Assembly: GCA_020746835.1 (NCBI GenBank)
Contig: JAGPNK010000035.1
Coordinates: 1 to 64,000, forward strand
Direction: 5' to 3'
DNA: 64,000 nt
From: Stachybotrys elegans
Taxonomy: Eukaryota > Ascomycota > Sordariomycetes > Hypocreales > Stachybotryaceae
Positions 1 through 11,344 of this stretch are shown here, piece after piece. Positions within the stretch are counted from its first letter, which is position 1. Each line of letters opens with the position of its first letter. A program made the position numbers and the translations under genes. The notes beneath the pieces were generated by a model that searched no databases, was not told the DNA's origin, and saw nothing but the letters and a program-made list of their open reading frames with translations.

Positions 1-1667
1 AGCCGCAACATACGCAGGCGATTCGTCAGTCAGGCAATAATACTTGTCCAGCTTGGCCCAGCCCGAGTTATACATCGGCGCCATCATTGGATCGTCGGTG
101 GCCGCCTTCTTACCAGCCTCAAACTGCGTCAGCACAAAATCCATCGCCAGGAGGACGTTGTCGAGGGTGGCGAATGAGGACTCAAGAGCCTTCGTCGTCA
201 TCTTCAGCTTCTCTAAGAAGGTCTTGATCTTCTCCAAGGTGGCCCAGTCCTCTGGAGAAAGCTCGTCTCCAGCGCAATCTTCGTCCGTCCATTTGTGGAA
301 ATAGCCATCAACGGCATCTCGCAAATGCAGAGCCGTCTTCAACATGGTATACCACGAGCTCCATCTTGTGTCATTGTCACGCGCAAGCTTCCGGTTGCGG
401 CTGATGGCGAGAAACTTCTGGCTGCGCTGAACGCTTCGTTGGATGTAAACGACAAAATTGTGTAGCTTGCCAAGAGGACCCCTCCTCCGCCACGCTTCCA
501 TCTTCTTCAGTGTTACATGATACAGTGCGCCATCGTCGTCTCCAAGCTTTTCATTGTCGGTGACGAAGAGGAATGCTTTGGCGGCGAGGTTGATGATATG
601 GCCTTGGCAGCGGAGTCGGTGGCTTTGCGGATCGTAATGGATGTCATATCGGCGCAAGAGGCCTATGGGAATGTCACGGTCAAATCATAAGAAGCAGGGG
701 GTCATACTGACCAAGCGAAAGGGATCTCATCATCCCATCATTATTGCTAGCATTGTCCATCACGAAATAGCTGAGTTTGGAAGCGAAGCCCCATTCGTCA
801 ACCACTTCCAGCACAGCCGCGGCGAGGCGACAACCGTCGTGCTCCCCGTCGATGTCTTTCAGAGCTAGGGTGTGGTGTTCCAGCTGGCCGTCTTCCGTGA
901 CATAGTGACCAACTATGCCTAGGATGGCCAAAGAGTTTGGAGACGTCCAGAGATCGCAGCTGATGTGGATTCTTGACTTAGCTGACTGGATGCGCTGCTT
1001 CACCCTTTCCTTCCGGTCTGCGTACTGCCGCATGATCCATTTTCGGATCGTCTCGTGTGAAGTTGGAAGCCAAGTATCGATATCGTTATTGATGTAGGTC
1101 AAGAGAGCGCGGAACTCTGGGCATTCCACGAGCCGAAATGGGAGAGAAGAGGCCGTGATGAACCTCACATACAGCACTTCGAGCTTGTCAGGGTCGATCG
1201 ACTCTCCGGTCTGATCGTTGAGACGACGGCGTTTTCGGGGGTTTTCTTCGGCCATAGCGCGAGCATGTTCGAGAATCGTTCGTATCGTTGCCACTTTAGC
1301 CGTTCGCGGGGCCCCCCTTGACAGGCCGTGCCCACCGGGGGGAGGGTCCATAAGATGTTTTGCGGGAGCCGCCGTGCCCCCCTGAACAGGCGTAGGTTCT
1401 ATCGCAATGCTTGCAGCGCCACTCTTCTTTTCCGGTCTGCCGATTGTAGTATCTCGTCTCTACATCATCCTCTGGCATATGACAGAAAACCCATGACGTT
1501 CTGGGCTTGGTGGCAGAGGCTGTGGAGGCCGTGCATGGTCGGGATTGTGACGTTTGGCTTTCGTCCAGGTCCTGCAATTGTGGGTCGGAAAAGTCGGACA
1601 AGTCGACGGAGACGGACGATTCTCTTCGCCGGGGCCGTTTTACAAAAGGAAGGCGCTGTTGAGACAT
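1..1667 (-). pseudogene. hAT-family transposase, BED finger, frameshifted, cut by window edge
   Basis: The minus strand encodes a hAT transposase, a nuclear enzyme that moves its own element. The ATG at 1667 opens a Ser/Arg-rich leader and a BED-type finger (CKHC near 1420). Reading switches frame at a run of six C at 1377-1382: removing one base joins the finger (...YACSGG) to AKHLMDPPPGGHGL and the rest of the protein. A short intron near 669-716 then joins SLSLG to LLRRYDIHYDP and the typical hAT segment HRLRCQGHIINLAAKAF. Coding similarity continues past base 1, so the C-terminal dimerisation region is outside the window. With the indel this copy cannot make full-length transposase. No inverted terminus was recognised before 1890. 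The family call is firm. Confidence 0.8.
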
Positions 1668-1896
1668 GGTGGTTAGTCCGTCCGGCCCTGGTAGTGACAG
1701 GGAAAGTGGAAAGGGGGATGACAGTTCATGTCGGTAGGCAACCAACGGCAGGTCCAGGCTAGGATCAAGTACAAGTATTAGGACCATCTTACCAAGCGCG
1801 GCACTTCTACATCCCCCGACGCGTAGAAGGGACGCATGGTCGCGTGTCGGGTCTGGTTGTCAATAAACACGTTGAGGAGAGTTGTAGCCAATCAAA

Positions 1897-1899
1897 CGG

Positions 1900-1930
<31 letters not shown>
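1897..1930. repeat. (GTT)n tract at the tail of repeat family R copy A
   Basis: About 34 bases of perfect GTT repeats sit immediately before the edge of family R copy A. On the minus strand this is an AAC-repeat tail at the 3' end of that element. Copy B at 49932 has a different simple repeat (TTTGA units) in the same place, so the tract looks made during retroposition rather than inherited. Confidence 0.8.
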
Positions 1931-3527
1931 GTATTTTCCGTCCAGCGGCCTTAAGGCCGCTCAGGTCCCCTATCCCCTTGAGTGTGCGAAGGTGCAGCCT
2001 ATGTATTCGACCCACATACCCCTCAATTTAGGTCGGTACAAGAAGTAACTTTGATCCTCTCTCTATGCAAATTACTATTTAATGTAGCTCTATGTACCCG
2101 GCAGGAATGCTGGGACTTCTATCATAGCCTAATTTCTTAGGAAACTGAAGTCACGATTTTTTCTGTATTTTTATTGGTCAAAAACCCTGTCCGTGACTTA
2201 GGCTGCACCTTCGCACACTCAAGGGGATAGGGGCACAGGACGTGCTAAGCTGAACTATCTACAATTGCTGCCACATTCGACCTCGCTTAAGATACCCGCA
2301 GAGGCATCTCAGATCAACGGGGAGCCCGATGCTCAATCCCCCGAGAGGCACTTTCCTACTCATAGCCAGCCCTACAGTAGTTTCAAGCACATCGTCTAGG
2401 ACGTCAATACAGGTAACCTAAGCAAAGTTTCCATGCAACTGCCACTCCATCTAGTCCATCCAGCATATCGTAGGCTCAAAGGCGCATTCTTCCAAGAGGG
2501 CATCCCGTCAGCGGGAACAGATCCCTCTCCAGCCGAGAGTTCTCTTGCACGGGGTAGAACATGTAGCTTTCCACACCCTAAGGTCGGAAATTCATGTCCT
2601 CCAAGATCGCCAGTAGCTGCGACCAAGGCCGTGCATCCTTGGGGGAAACCCTCGCGGGAGAAAACCCCAAGGCGGCCAGAACGCTGTTATGCGGAGGAAA
2701 CGCTAGCTTCCTTCCGCGGTCTCCAGGCAAGCTCTGTACCATTTCGACCCAACGGTTTGTGTCTGTGTTGTCTCGAGGTATGGAGACGAATTGTCGAGCC
2801 CGGTAGTACCCCAGGCGGCAGCCGAAGCTGCGGGAGAAAGAAGTTATCTGGGCAGTACGGAACTGCAGAGGTCGGTCATGTAGCTTGTGGCTACGAAAAG
2901 CAGGGGGGGTATTGAGGACCCATCTGTCAAGGGCGTCGAGGGTGCCGAGGGCCCAAGAGGCCGGGCAGTCGGTGGCTGCCGGTTTTATCTGGGCAGCCGA
3001 AGCTGCAGAGGCTAGTCAAAGCAGCGTGAAGCTGCCGGTAAGGGCGAAGGACGCGGTGGTCCGGATGTCGAGCAGCCGAGGCTGCAGAAGGATGTCGTTG
3101 ATTAAGGGGCAAAAAGGCCCGGAGTTTCAAGCAGCAGGATGCTGCGAATGTCATCTGGGCAGCCAGAGCTGCAGAGGTCGGTCGGTCGGGGCAGCGTAGA
3201 GCTTGCAAGGGAAGTCGGGGGCGCGGGGCCCAGAATGTCGGAGGCTCGCGAAGCCGAATGTCGAGGCTCGATAGAGCCAGAAGCACTACACAGGAGAAAG
3301 CGGCAGAAGGTGATGTCAAGAGCTCGCGAAGCTCAATGTCGTCGGGGCAAGCGTCGAAAGAAAGGTCGAAAGAAAGGTCAACTCTCTGAATCCCTTTCTT
3401 GGGGCAGCTGTTAGGACCACGCTAGGCCCACAGCTGCATTTGCTGTCATTTTTGGCCTGCAACAAAATTTTCCCCTAGCAAAACGCTAACAGCGGGTGCC
3501 AAGGAAAAACTTTTACAGGAGAGAGTT
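1931..3527 (-). repeat. Repeat family R, copy A (retroposed, non-coding)
   Basis: About 1.3 kb of this segment is shared with 49932-51261: both have the GTATTTTCCGTCCAGCGGCC edge, the CATATCGTAGGCTCAAAGGC block, the AAACGCTAACAGCGGG block and a GGAGAGAGTT end. The region 2290-2440 has diverged. It contains many short palindromic units of the form GCAGCCGAAGCTGC and GGCTCGCGAAGCC. The only long frames (2927-3319 minus, matched at 50736-51236) are Leu/Ser/Arg/Pro-rich and match no family I know. The simple-repeat tail, and the 17-bp target duplication around copy B, point to LINE-style retroposition with the 3' end at the left. Copy A also carries a 259-bp insertion at 1971-2229. Confidence 0.75.
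1971..2229. mobile_element. 259-bp MITE, deletion derivative of the piggyBac-like element at 53966
   Basis: Both ends carry the same 31 bases in inverted orientation, starting TATCCCCTTGAGTGTGCG. The interior is not random: read on the minus strand it matches 53990-54115, including TTTCCTA-GAAATTAGGCTATG and the coding remnant of the transposase Cys-rich tail. It is therefore a non-autonomous internal-deletion derivative of the 53966-56092 family. It lies inside family R copy A; copy B lacks it and reads CCCCTATAGGGG at the same place. Confidence 0.85.
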
Positions 3528-4209
3528 GCTTTATGTATCGACGTGTTGACTAAGACCATGTGGGGTAGCTACATCTTTGCATCCTACGGACTGCCTAGGA
3601 GATAGACAACGCCCACTTCGCGGAGCCAAGATATTCATATGTGATCACTTGTTCGTGAATATAGGGCTAAGCTTTCCAAGCAACCACAGTTTGAGGCGTG
3701 AGTCACACGGGCAGAATGTACAACGACCAGAAGGTGGCTGCTCACCCACTCGTAGATCTTTGAGTCGCAGGCAAAGACTGGTATCTCCTCCCAAGGCAGT
3801 GATCCGTAGATCCACATCATGAATGCATACGAGACGGGCCCAGGGTCCAGGATGTCGAACGCTAGCGACGCAGCATCTTCGGATCTTTCCTCCGTAGTGC
3901 GCAAACATAACAAGTGCCAGAGTGGGGGGGGGGGGGGGCGTTGGATTCATTCCACCTGTCAGTAATGAGCCCCTTGTTGTTCCCGCGGCAAGCAGAAGCG
4001 CCATACTACTTGCAGCCCAGCGTAGGGCTCGTGCAGGATGAATCATAATGAGTCTACGGGCTGGCAGTCCCATGGCGGCAAGCTTCCGAGGATTCAAGCC
4101 AGCCAGCCCGACCAACATATATAGTCGTATTTCCCACCATGACAATGGAAACTATGAAAAGTCTGAGAAGCACCAACATATCGCATCACGTCCTTTGTAA
4201 TCTACCAAC
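3528..4209. other. Intergenic upstream of the P450; G15 homopolymer
   Basis: No gene can be supported. A run of 15 G lies at 3924-3938. On the minus strand 3770-3890 has a protein-like stretch (motif SYAFMMWIYGSLPWEE) without a convincing start or family, possibly a relic. The last 60 bases before 4210 are the P450 leader. Confidence 0.4.
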
Positions 4210-5792
4210 ATGATTGCCGACCTCGCCTCAGATCCCCGCCTCTTGACCGCTGCGGCTGTAGCCGGTGCCGTCTACCTGCTGCGCCCGGCCACGGTCCCCT
4301 TCCCCGTCATCAACGAATATTCAGGCGACTTGTTCAATAAGAGGGCGCTCAAGGAGGCACAGGAGAATGTCTGCAGCCTACTCGAGCAGGGCTCAGCCAA
4401 GTTCCAGGACAAGCCGTTTGCCATCAGGGTGCCCTACGGCCACAAGATCATCCTTCCCGCCTCGCTCGCCAACTGGGTCAAGTCCAAGCGCGAGCTTGAT
4501 CATGTCCAGCTCGTCCGCGACGACTACTTTGCCGGCTTTCCGGGGTTTGAGTCACAGACGGTCCTCCACCACCCGGACGAGTACGTTAAGCGCATGATCA
4601 CCACCAAGCTTGGGCAGAATGACAGCACCATGCCCGCCCTCAACACCGCCCTCAGTGCCGCCTTTGACGACGTTTGGGGATCAAGCACTGACTGGCATAC
4701 TCTTGACTGGCATGCCGACACCATGGCTATCATTGCCCGCGCCGCCTCGACTATCTTTGTCGGCCCCGAGAAGGCCAGCGACCCGGAATGGCTTGGCCTT
4801 GTTCAGGACTACGTCCTCACTTACTTCGGCGCTGTCGGCGACCTTCACAAGTACCCGCGGTGGTCGCGCCAGGCCGTCAACTGGTTCCTGCCCAGTGCCA
4901 GCAAGTGCCGCGTACTCACTGTCAAGGCCCGGGCCATCATCGACGACGTGCTAGCCAAGCGGAAACAGGCTATCGCCAAGGCTCAGGCCGAGGGCCGGCA
5001 GCCGCCCGTGTATAACGACGCGCTCGAGTGGAGCCAAAAAGACCCGGAATGCAAACACCACCCGGCCGACATGCAGCTGTCCCTCGCCATGGCCGCCATG
5101 TTCACCACCTCCGAGATGTTCCGCCAGATTCTCATCGACCTGGCCTGGAACCCTGAGCTTGCCCAGCCCCTGCGGGACGAGGTTAGGCAGCAGCTTTCGA
5201 CACACGGCATCACCGTCGCCGCTACCAACAACATGGTCCTGCTTGATAGTGTGATGAAGGAGTCGCAGCGCCTCAGCGCTCCGCCTGGTAAGTTTCTGGT
5301 TTGACTTGGCCGCGTATTTCTTGTGGCTGTTATACTGATCCACGCGTTCTGAAACACGCAGCTGTCGTCGAACGCGCTGTGCTCAAGGACACAGTCCTGC
5401 CCGACGGCCGTACCCTCCCCCGCGGCTCACACCTGCTCGTTGACGCAACGAGCCTGCGGGATGCACGCGTGTACCCGAACCCGGATAAGTTTGACGGCTA
5501 CCGCTTCCTCCGGATGCGCGAGGCCGGCGACAAGTCGAGTCTTTTCGTCCAGTCCAGCCCGGGATTCCTCGTCTTCGGCTCTGGCAGGCACATCTGCCCC
5601 GGTCGCTTCTTCGCCTCCAACGAGCTTAAGCTTGCGCTCGCGCACATCTTGCTCAAGTACGAGATCCGACCTGCCGCGGGAAGTGGCGATGCGAAGCCAT
5701 TCTACAGCGGCTTCTTCACTATAGTCAACCCGATGGTGCAGATGCAGGTGAGGAGGGTGGAGAACGACGGACTTGCCAGTTGTTTGGCGTGA
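4210..5792 (+). CDS. Cytochrome P450 monooxygenase, ent-kaurene oxidase-like fungal class
   Basis: Exons 4210-5287 and 5362-5792 join across a 74-bp GTAAGT...CAG intron to give 502 residues, normal for a microsomal fungal P450. Visible marks are a short N-terminal hydrophobic segment (about residues 10-25), a helix-I region with FTTSEM near residue 300, the helix-K ExxR as KESQR (about 351-354), and the heme loop FGSGRHICPGRFFA with the cysteine near residue 438. The SPGFLVFGSGRHICPGRF block and overall form resemble the CYP503/CYP68-like enzymes of fungal terpenoid metabolism (family knowledge); the substrate is not readable. All key residues are present, so the gene looks intact. No terpene cyclase or other pathway gene is adjacent, so membership of a secondary-metabolite cluster is unsupported. 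Confidence 0.9.
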
Positions 5793-7218
5793 TCAATAGC
5801 TTTCTCCCAGGATAAGCTAGTACATGTTACCATGAGGTGTGCGCGCTGGTACGAGCGTGCCTTCGCAAGGCCATATCTCTGATTTAGCTAATATGCTCGG
5901 CGCCCATCACGACAACTCCTCTGACATCGGCGCGAACTGGGTGATCATACTTCAGAATCTAGCTCCGTGAGCATTAACCCTTCAGATTGCGGGGAAGGCA
6001 TAGACAAGTAGTTAACGTGCCATGGCGCGTCCGGAGAAAATATGCCGACGGATAACAAGGAGTTCTCGAGACGAAGCTGAACATCAAGGCACGGCGAACG
6101 TTGGGGAATTGCTAACGGGTACTATGGGGTCCAGAGGAGGTGGTGAAGGGGCTGATGGCTGAGTGGGCGAGGGATGAAGTATGGAGTAAGCCGGCCAGCG
6201 AGCAGGGCGACGGTCCCGGCCATCACCAGCTTTCCTAGCACAGTATCAATCTCTTACTATAGCCGATAGCCTTCGCACTCTCGCGTATTATCTATTGGGA
6301 TGCCCGAAGCTCTGCAACCTCCGCAACGATAACTGAGGCTTGCATTGAATGAGCTGCACCGTTCTCTAGGCATCGAGATGGCAGACTCGGACTGAAGAAA
6401 TCGTAGTGCTAGTCAAATTTCCAACGACTTCATTAGTACTCTACCAACCATTAGAAATCACCAGCCACTGAATGTGGGCTACAGAAGACACGTCACGAAT
6501 CGTACATTGTTCCGCTTACAAATTCACAATATTTGACCAAGTTGCTCTTGATTCCAATCCGTTTCGTAGCTTCGCCTTATTAAGACGAAACGTTTGGCTG
6601 CCAGCTGCGGATGTGTGGGCAGACAACGGTGCCGATCAATTTTCCAAGGCAACAAGACTCGATAGTCTTGCACTTCCAACGGAAACAGTTTGTATTGTTA
6701 TAAAAGGTTCTACCTCGTGGACAACAGAGGATCAAGATACACTCAGACGCTTTCCAGCAAACCCGCTAGTAGTCGATGCATTCTGCAGAAAGTCCTGCTC
6801 TTCGCTTCTGTTCGTGAGGAGCCTGGGCAACAACCCCCAACCGGAACAAGGGGGGTTGGTTCTGTTCCCTAACGCTGTCCGAGATGCCACGGTCCTCATG
6901 GAACCCGCACTGGGCACTTTCTGCTCAGGGTGGTGTTAAACCGAATAATACCTCTATTGTTGGGGTGATTATATATATTAATCTAATTATATTCTCCGTA
7001 TACATACACGCCTTTTCCTATACCTAGGTATAGACTTATAGATGTATATCTAATCTAGTTATATGCCCGTGACACAGAACGGCTGCATATCGAGGAAGAT
7101 TATGCCGACTTGAAGTGTTACTCGTCATCATCAAGAATTTTTCATTGCTGTTCACCTTGCAGATGCCATCGTAATAGTGCTTATACCGCGAACTCTGGAT
7201 CAACAATCCAGCCATGCA
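5793..7218. other. Gene-poor interval with an unsupported 155-codon frame
   Basis: A 155-codon ATG frame at 6472-6939 has no motif I recognise and no intron support, so I do not call it. The stretch 6955-7070 is AT-rich, with TATATATTAAT-like sequence. Nothing else is visible. Confidence 0.35.
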
Positions 7219-7773
7219 TTATCCTGCTACAGCTCCCACCATATCGCCTAAGAATTTTAGGCTCTTCCCGCCTTCTACTAGCAGACCTAATGCAGCGAGC
7301 AGCACCACGTCCACAAACGCGTCGCTTGCCTGCACAAACACATCCAGCTGAGGATCATTCTTCAAGCGCATACTCTTGAACCTCGCCACCTTGGTGCCCT
7401 GCGCATCCCACAGCTCGTTCACATCTCCCCAACCGGCCGGCTTCCACGCCATCTTCCCACCAGTGCCGCCCAGCTCGGGCGGCGCCTTGAACTCCTTAGC
7501 ATACTGCATCCCCTCCCAGCTCTGCTCCAACTTAATCTCGGGCAGCCCCTCGACATTGACCCTCAGCGACCCGCTCAGACTCGAGTACGACGCTGTTGCA
7601 AAAGGCTGTTGCAGGTTGTTTGGTAGCATCCGAGCTAGCTTGATCTGCGGCTTTGAGCTGTTGTTGATCTGTGCCGCGATTACAGGGTGCCGCGTGCCCG
7701 TCGCGGGATCCAGACGAGCGATGATGCCGTGCTTGTCTGGACCAATGAGGGTGATGTAGGGTTGAGGATCCAT
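7219..7773 (-). CDS. LURP-one/Tubby C-terminal-like conserved fungal protein
   Basis: A single exon of 184 codons starts at the ATG at 7773 (MDPQPYITLIGPDKHG). The order of elements (short N-terminal strand region, SLSGSLRVNVEGLPEIKL, a WEG...Y segment, FKSMRLKNDPQLDVF, and a final helix VQASDAFVDVVLLAALGL) matches the small fungal Tubby C-terminal-like/LURP-one-related proteins (family knowledge). In that fold a beta barrel surrounds a hydrophobic helix; here that helix would be about residues 150-170. Function in fungi is unknown. The gene looks intact. The family call is moderate because it rests on form, not on catalytic residues. Confidence 0.7.
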   Translation of the reverse strand: MDPQPYITLIGPDKHGIIARLDPATGTRHPVIAAQINNSSKPQIKLARMLPNNLQQPFATASYSSLSGSLRVNVEGLPEIKLEQSWEGMQYAKEFKAPPELGGTGGKMAWKPAGWGDVNELWDAQGTKVARFKSMRLKNDPQLDVFVQASDAFVDVVLLAALGLLVEGGKSLKFLGDMVGAVAG

Positions 7774-8364
7774 GGTGTACAATGTGGTAGACGATACTGA
7801 TGAGGTGGTTTTTGAACCTGTGTCCTGGTGGATCCAGGCGTCGAGTTGCAGAGCTTTATATCGACCTCGGGATTCCGCAAGTCATAACCTGTGATCCAAT
7901 TTCAGTTATTTGCCACGCTTGTTCTATTCCTGTTGGGGGATATTCCCAACTCGCTCTCTCCCTGTTGCAACAAGCCCATGTAGAGCTAAGCGCCACACTG
8001 GAGTGAGTAATGATGCAATGTTGCAGCCCATCTAGTCTTGATGCATGCAGCCCCATGCACTTCTGTAGCGCCCGCAGCCTTCCACCTCAACTTCCCTTCT
8101 GCTCCTGCAGGATCTTCGCGTTGACTCATTTCAGCCTCATCTCCTGCTTTGATCCCCGGACCTGGAAATCGACGCTGAAGAAGCTATGGATGCCGATCCC
8201 TGCTCTTGAATATCAAAGCTACGCCTAAAGAGGCCCGATGTGCCGCCTACCCTTACTAGCTTCGCGCTATTTAGTCTCCCTGTGCGCGCAGCATATAACT
8301 CAACTCGTCGGAGTTTTTCTATGCTGAACTAATCCAATCACCATTGTCGAGCAGAAGAAGATTG

Positions 8365-9262
8365 ATGATGCCTGGTGTGCCAAAATCCAAAGCGTGCGAT
8401 GGTTGCATCAAAGTGAAGAAAAAGGTATGATGGGCTGCTTCGCGTGTCCTCTTCCTTAATCCGGCTGCATATACCTACTGATATGAAGTCTTTTGTAGTG
8501 CGACCTCCTCAAGCCGTCATGTTCTCGATGCACACGTCTACGAATGCTATGCACCGGTGCCAATAGCAAACGGTACAAGTTCTTAAATGTAACTCTTCCA
8601 CCTCATCATGTGTCTATACCCATTGCGCAAACCAGTGACAGAGCTCCTCCTGATGTCATTCTCCTGAGCGTACAACCTAGGCGGAAAGGGAAAGGGCCTA
8701 AAGTTCGCTATGGGTTCAATGATTCGCGGAGGATCATAGCGAAGCCCGGTAAGCAACACGATTTGATTATAGCTTCTTCATGCTAATCGATACAGGTTGC
8801 ACTCGCAGTCCAAAGAAAGGCCGCAACTCTACTGCACGACAATCAGCAGAACCACCTGGTGAAAAGGAGGACGCGGAAAGCTGCATTTGGGTGTCAAATT
8901 CGGTGACCAATTCCTCACCTAAGCGGAACCAAGAAACTTTGAAGGCTTTCAGTATGCCTGGCGATTGGGAGATTGAAAAAATAATAGGCTCCGAGCTTAT
9001 TGATGATAGTACGCATTACCTCGTCTGCTGGAAACCGACTGTTGTGCCCGAGTGCCAGATTGATATTATACGAACGCAGGGGGACATTGATGGTGAACTG
9101 AGAGAGGATGCAGTTATTGATGGCGTGTTGCACTACCTGGTTCGCTGGAAACCCAGTCTTGTGCCCGAGCATGAAATCGATGCCGCCGAACTGGTCCGCG
9201 ATTTTGAGGCTATGGTGCCGTGTGCCCATTATCTAAGCGAGTCGAGGGACTTAGACACGTAA
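8365..9262 (+). CDS. Zn2Cys6 DNA-binding protein with two tandem chromo-like repeats
   Basis: Three exons, 8365-8424, 8499-8748 and 8796-9262, join in phase to 258 residues. The first intron splits a perfect Zn2Cys6 finger, C-X2-C-X6-C-X6-C-X2-C-X6-C (CDGC...KKKC, then CSRC...MLC), at residues 11-38. A basic linker (RRKGKGPKVRYG) follows. The third exon holds two similar units at about residues 157-195 and 206-246: the first has EKIIGSELID..HYLVCWKPTVVPE, the second AVIDGVLHYLVRWKPSLVPEHE ending in LVRDFE. The YLVxWKPxxVPE core resembles the chromodomain strand-and-aromatic pattern, in degenerate form. It is probably a nuclear regulator, but it lacks the usual large fungal_trans middle region. 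Partner and targets are unknown. Confidence 0.75.
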
Positions 9263-11344
9263 TCATAGCACTAAAGAACTGTCCAGTTTACACCATAAGC
9301 GGACCCAGACAGCATCTGTCATGTCATGCATAGAACAGCTTCCTCCTTTCACAACACATTAAAAGGGAGAGGAGGCCCACGTGATCTTCAAAAGTGTTGA
9401 ATGGGGCCTGAATCCCATAGCTGGCTCTCTTATGAGGTATAGCAAGAAATATAATGAGAGTTTTATGGCAGAATCATGCTCCCTTGCTAGCACTAGCTTG
9501 CGCGGTCTAAGTCAGTACTACAAAACTCTATTAAGTCACACAGCAGCATAAGTCTAGTCCTAATTACTTGCAGGCCTATGGGTGTCCCTGTTAGCTCGTT
9601 GAGAGCCTCTGCCTCTCCTTTTATCAACCCTTTTCTCTTTTGGCTTCGAGATAGTTTTATTTCCTTGTGCATGTGCCCTGAGCTTTCTATCTTGCCTCTC
9701 AAGAAGTTTCAACTGTAGTTCGTACCCCTGAATGGGAGTCAAGTTCAATGTAAAAGCCAAAGAATATTTCAAATCTCGTTCGCTATAATCTCTCGTACTC
9801 CATGGCAATCCACTCTCGCCCGGCATGTTTCGAGAGTAACGTCCTTCGATTTGGACTGTTTGTGTGGAATTTACTTTTGGCTAATCTTGAGCTCTATAGA
9901 TCGATATGTTGATTATAAGAAGCGTTCTAATGAAAATGTGAGAGAGCTCGCCTTGACTTCCTGCTTGATTGAGAGTGGCTTATGATGAGTCGATAAAGCT
10001 GGTTTTGATAGACCTCGGGCGGTAGGTTTGAACGGGTAAGAGACAGGAAATTATCAATAAGCACCGCTCGTGGAGGACCTGTGGCTAATGCTACTGATTT
10101 TAAACGCTTTCTCTGTTGCTGAATACAGCCACAATTGGCGAGGCACAGTAGACCCCGTAGATGCGTCCTTGGTATTCCAGTGGCTGACGAACAGTTCGAG
10201 ACGGTCTGGCCCCTGAAGCGGAGACAGATGATGAAGTTATTGAGGCTATGTATGATTGCCATTACTTGTAGGATGGCAAATTTGCGCATGTGGCTAGGGC
10301 GGCACCGTCACCCACTCTATTCGAGGGTGCAGTGAGCTTAGGACATCTATCACAAGCATGACATACCAAGTGGAACATGCATCACGCCATGGGACAACGT
10401 CAGGCTGCCCTCGTAGGCTATATCCGGTCATGGATGAGTACGATTCTGCCTACGTGCCAGGGATTAATACAAGGTGACGAGGGAAAGCCGTAGCCCCTGA
10501 ATGTGTTCGTCAGACCATAGTCAAGTGAACGTTCAATGCCAGCACAAGAATCAAGCCACTACTACACAAAAGCACAGGTACAAATTTACGGCCTTGCTGT
10601 CATCTGAACAAAAGCCTCTCAGTTGCGCTGAGGAGTCCGCTATACAGCTATACAGTTATTCAGACTGTCCAACAGAAGTTAAGATGGATTCACTGGAACA
10701 AGTAGCTTATATCACGTACACCGTGGTGTACCGGATTGCCTGACATGAGGGCGGCCGACACATCGGCACACCTTTCCGCCTATCGTGGGGCCTAGTGGCC
10801 AAGCCAAAGCCCCAAGGGCCGAGATTTCAGCCCTGACCGAACTTGACCAGGTTAAGGATCTACGGGTGGCACAGGATGAGTGCTGCGCGCTCCCACATAC
10901 CCTTGGCTGGGAAATGTGCCTCGTATGCGTGCTTGCAACATGTCTACATGCAGGCCACACCATGTCCGCTACTGGACAACAATGCCATGACATTCGTCAT
11001 CACGAGACATGTTTAAGTAGGTAATATGCCTTGTGTTTGTGGCTATGTCCAAAAGGCTCCAATAATAGCAGAGGTTTGCAATAGCCATACTACTTGGAAA
11101 GGCATTGAATGCCGCTTATCTCGAACTATTTAGGGGAAGACCTTGCCCTGAGGCAGCCAACCTCAAAGCACATTCACCATCTCAAAGGTGCCCCTTTTCA
11201 GATACAATACTCTTGTTTCCTTGTCCTCTTGTCCTCCTGTCCTCGTTTCTTACCCCCTATTACACTCTAAGAGCATCAAATTCTTTGGCTATTATCAAGA
11301 ATTCTAAGTTTCATCGCATTCATATCTCAATATCAGCCATCAAC
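9263..11344. other. Interval with one weak small frame
   Basis: The best candidate is an 88-codon minus frame at 9560-9826 with GYELQLKLLERQDRKLRA. It resembles the short DYxxQLxLLExQ helix seen in many uncharacterised fungal proteins, and a basic tail follows. It may be a fragment. Other frames (9927-10289 minus, 10785-11024 plus) show nothing recognisable. A 100-bp pyrimidine-rich stretch before 11345 is the probable leader of the next gene. Confidence 0.35.

Noticed and set aside
3645..4145. 166-codon minus frame across the G15 run
   Set aside because: The homopolymer gives a run of prolines and the rest matches nothing; only a short protein-like patch remains, in another frame.
6472..6939. 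155-codon open frame
   Set aside because: No motif, no splice or start support and no neighbour link; lengths like this arise by chance.
4210..9262. A secondary-metabolite cluster around the P450
   Set aside because: No polyketide, peptide or terpene synthase is present in the window; one P450 near a Zn2Cys6 gene is not enough.
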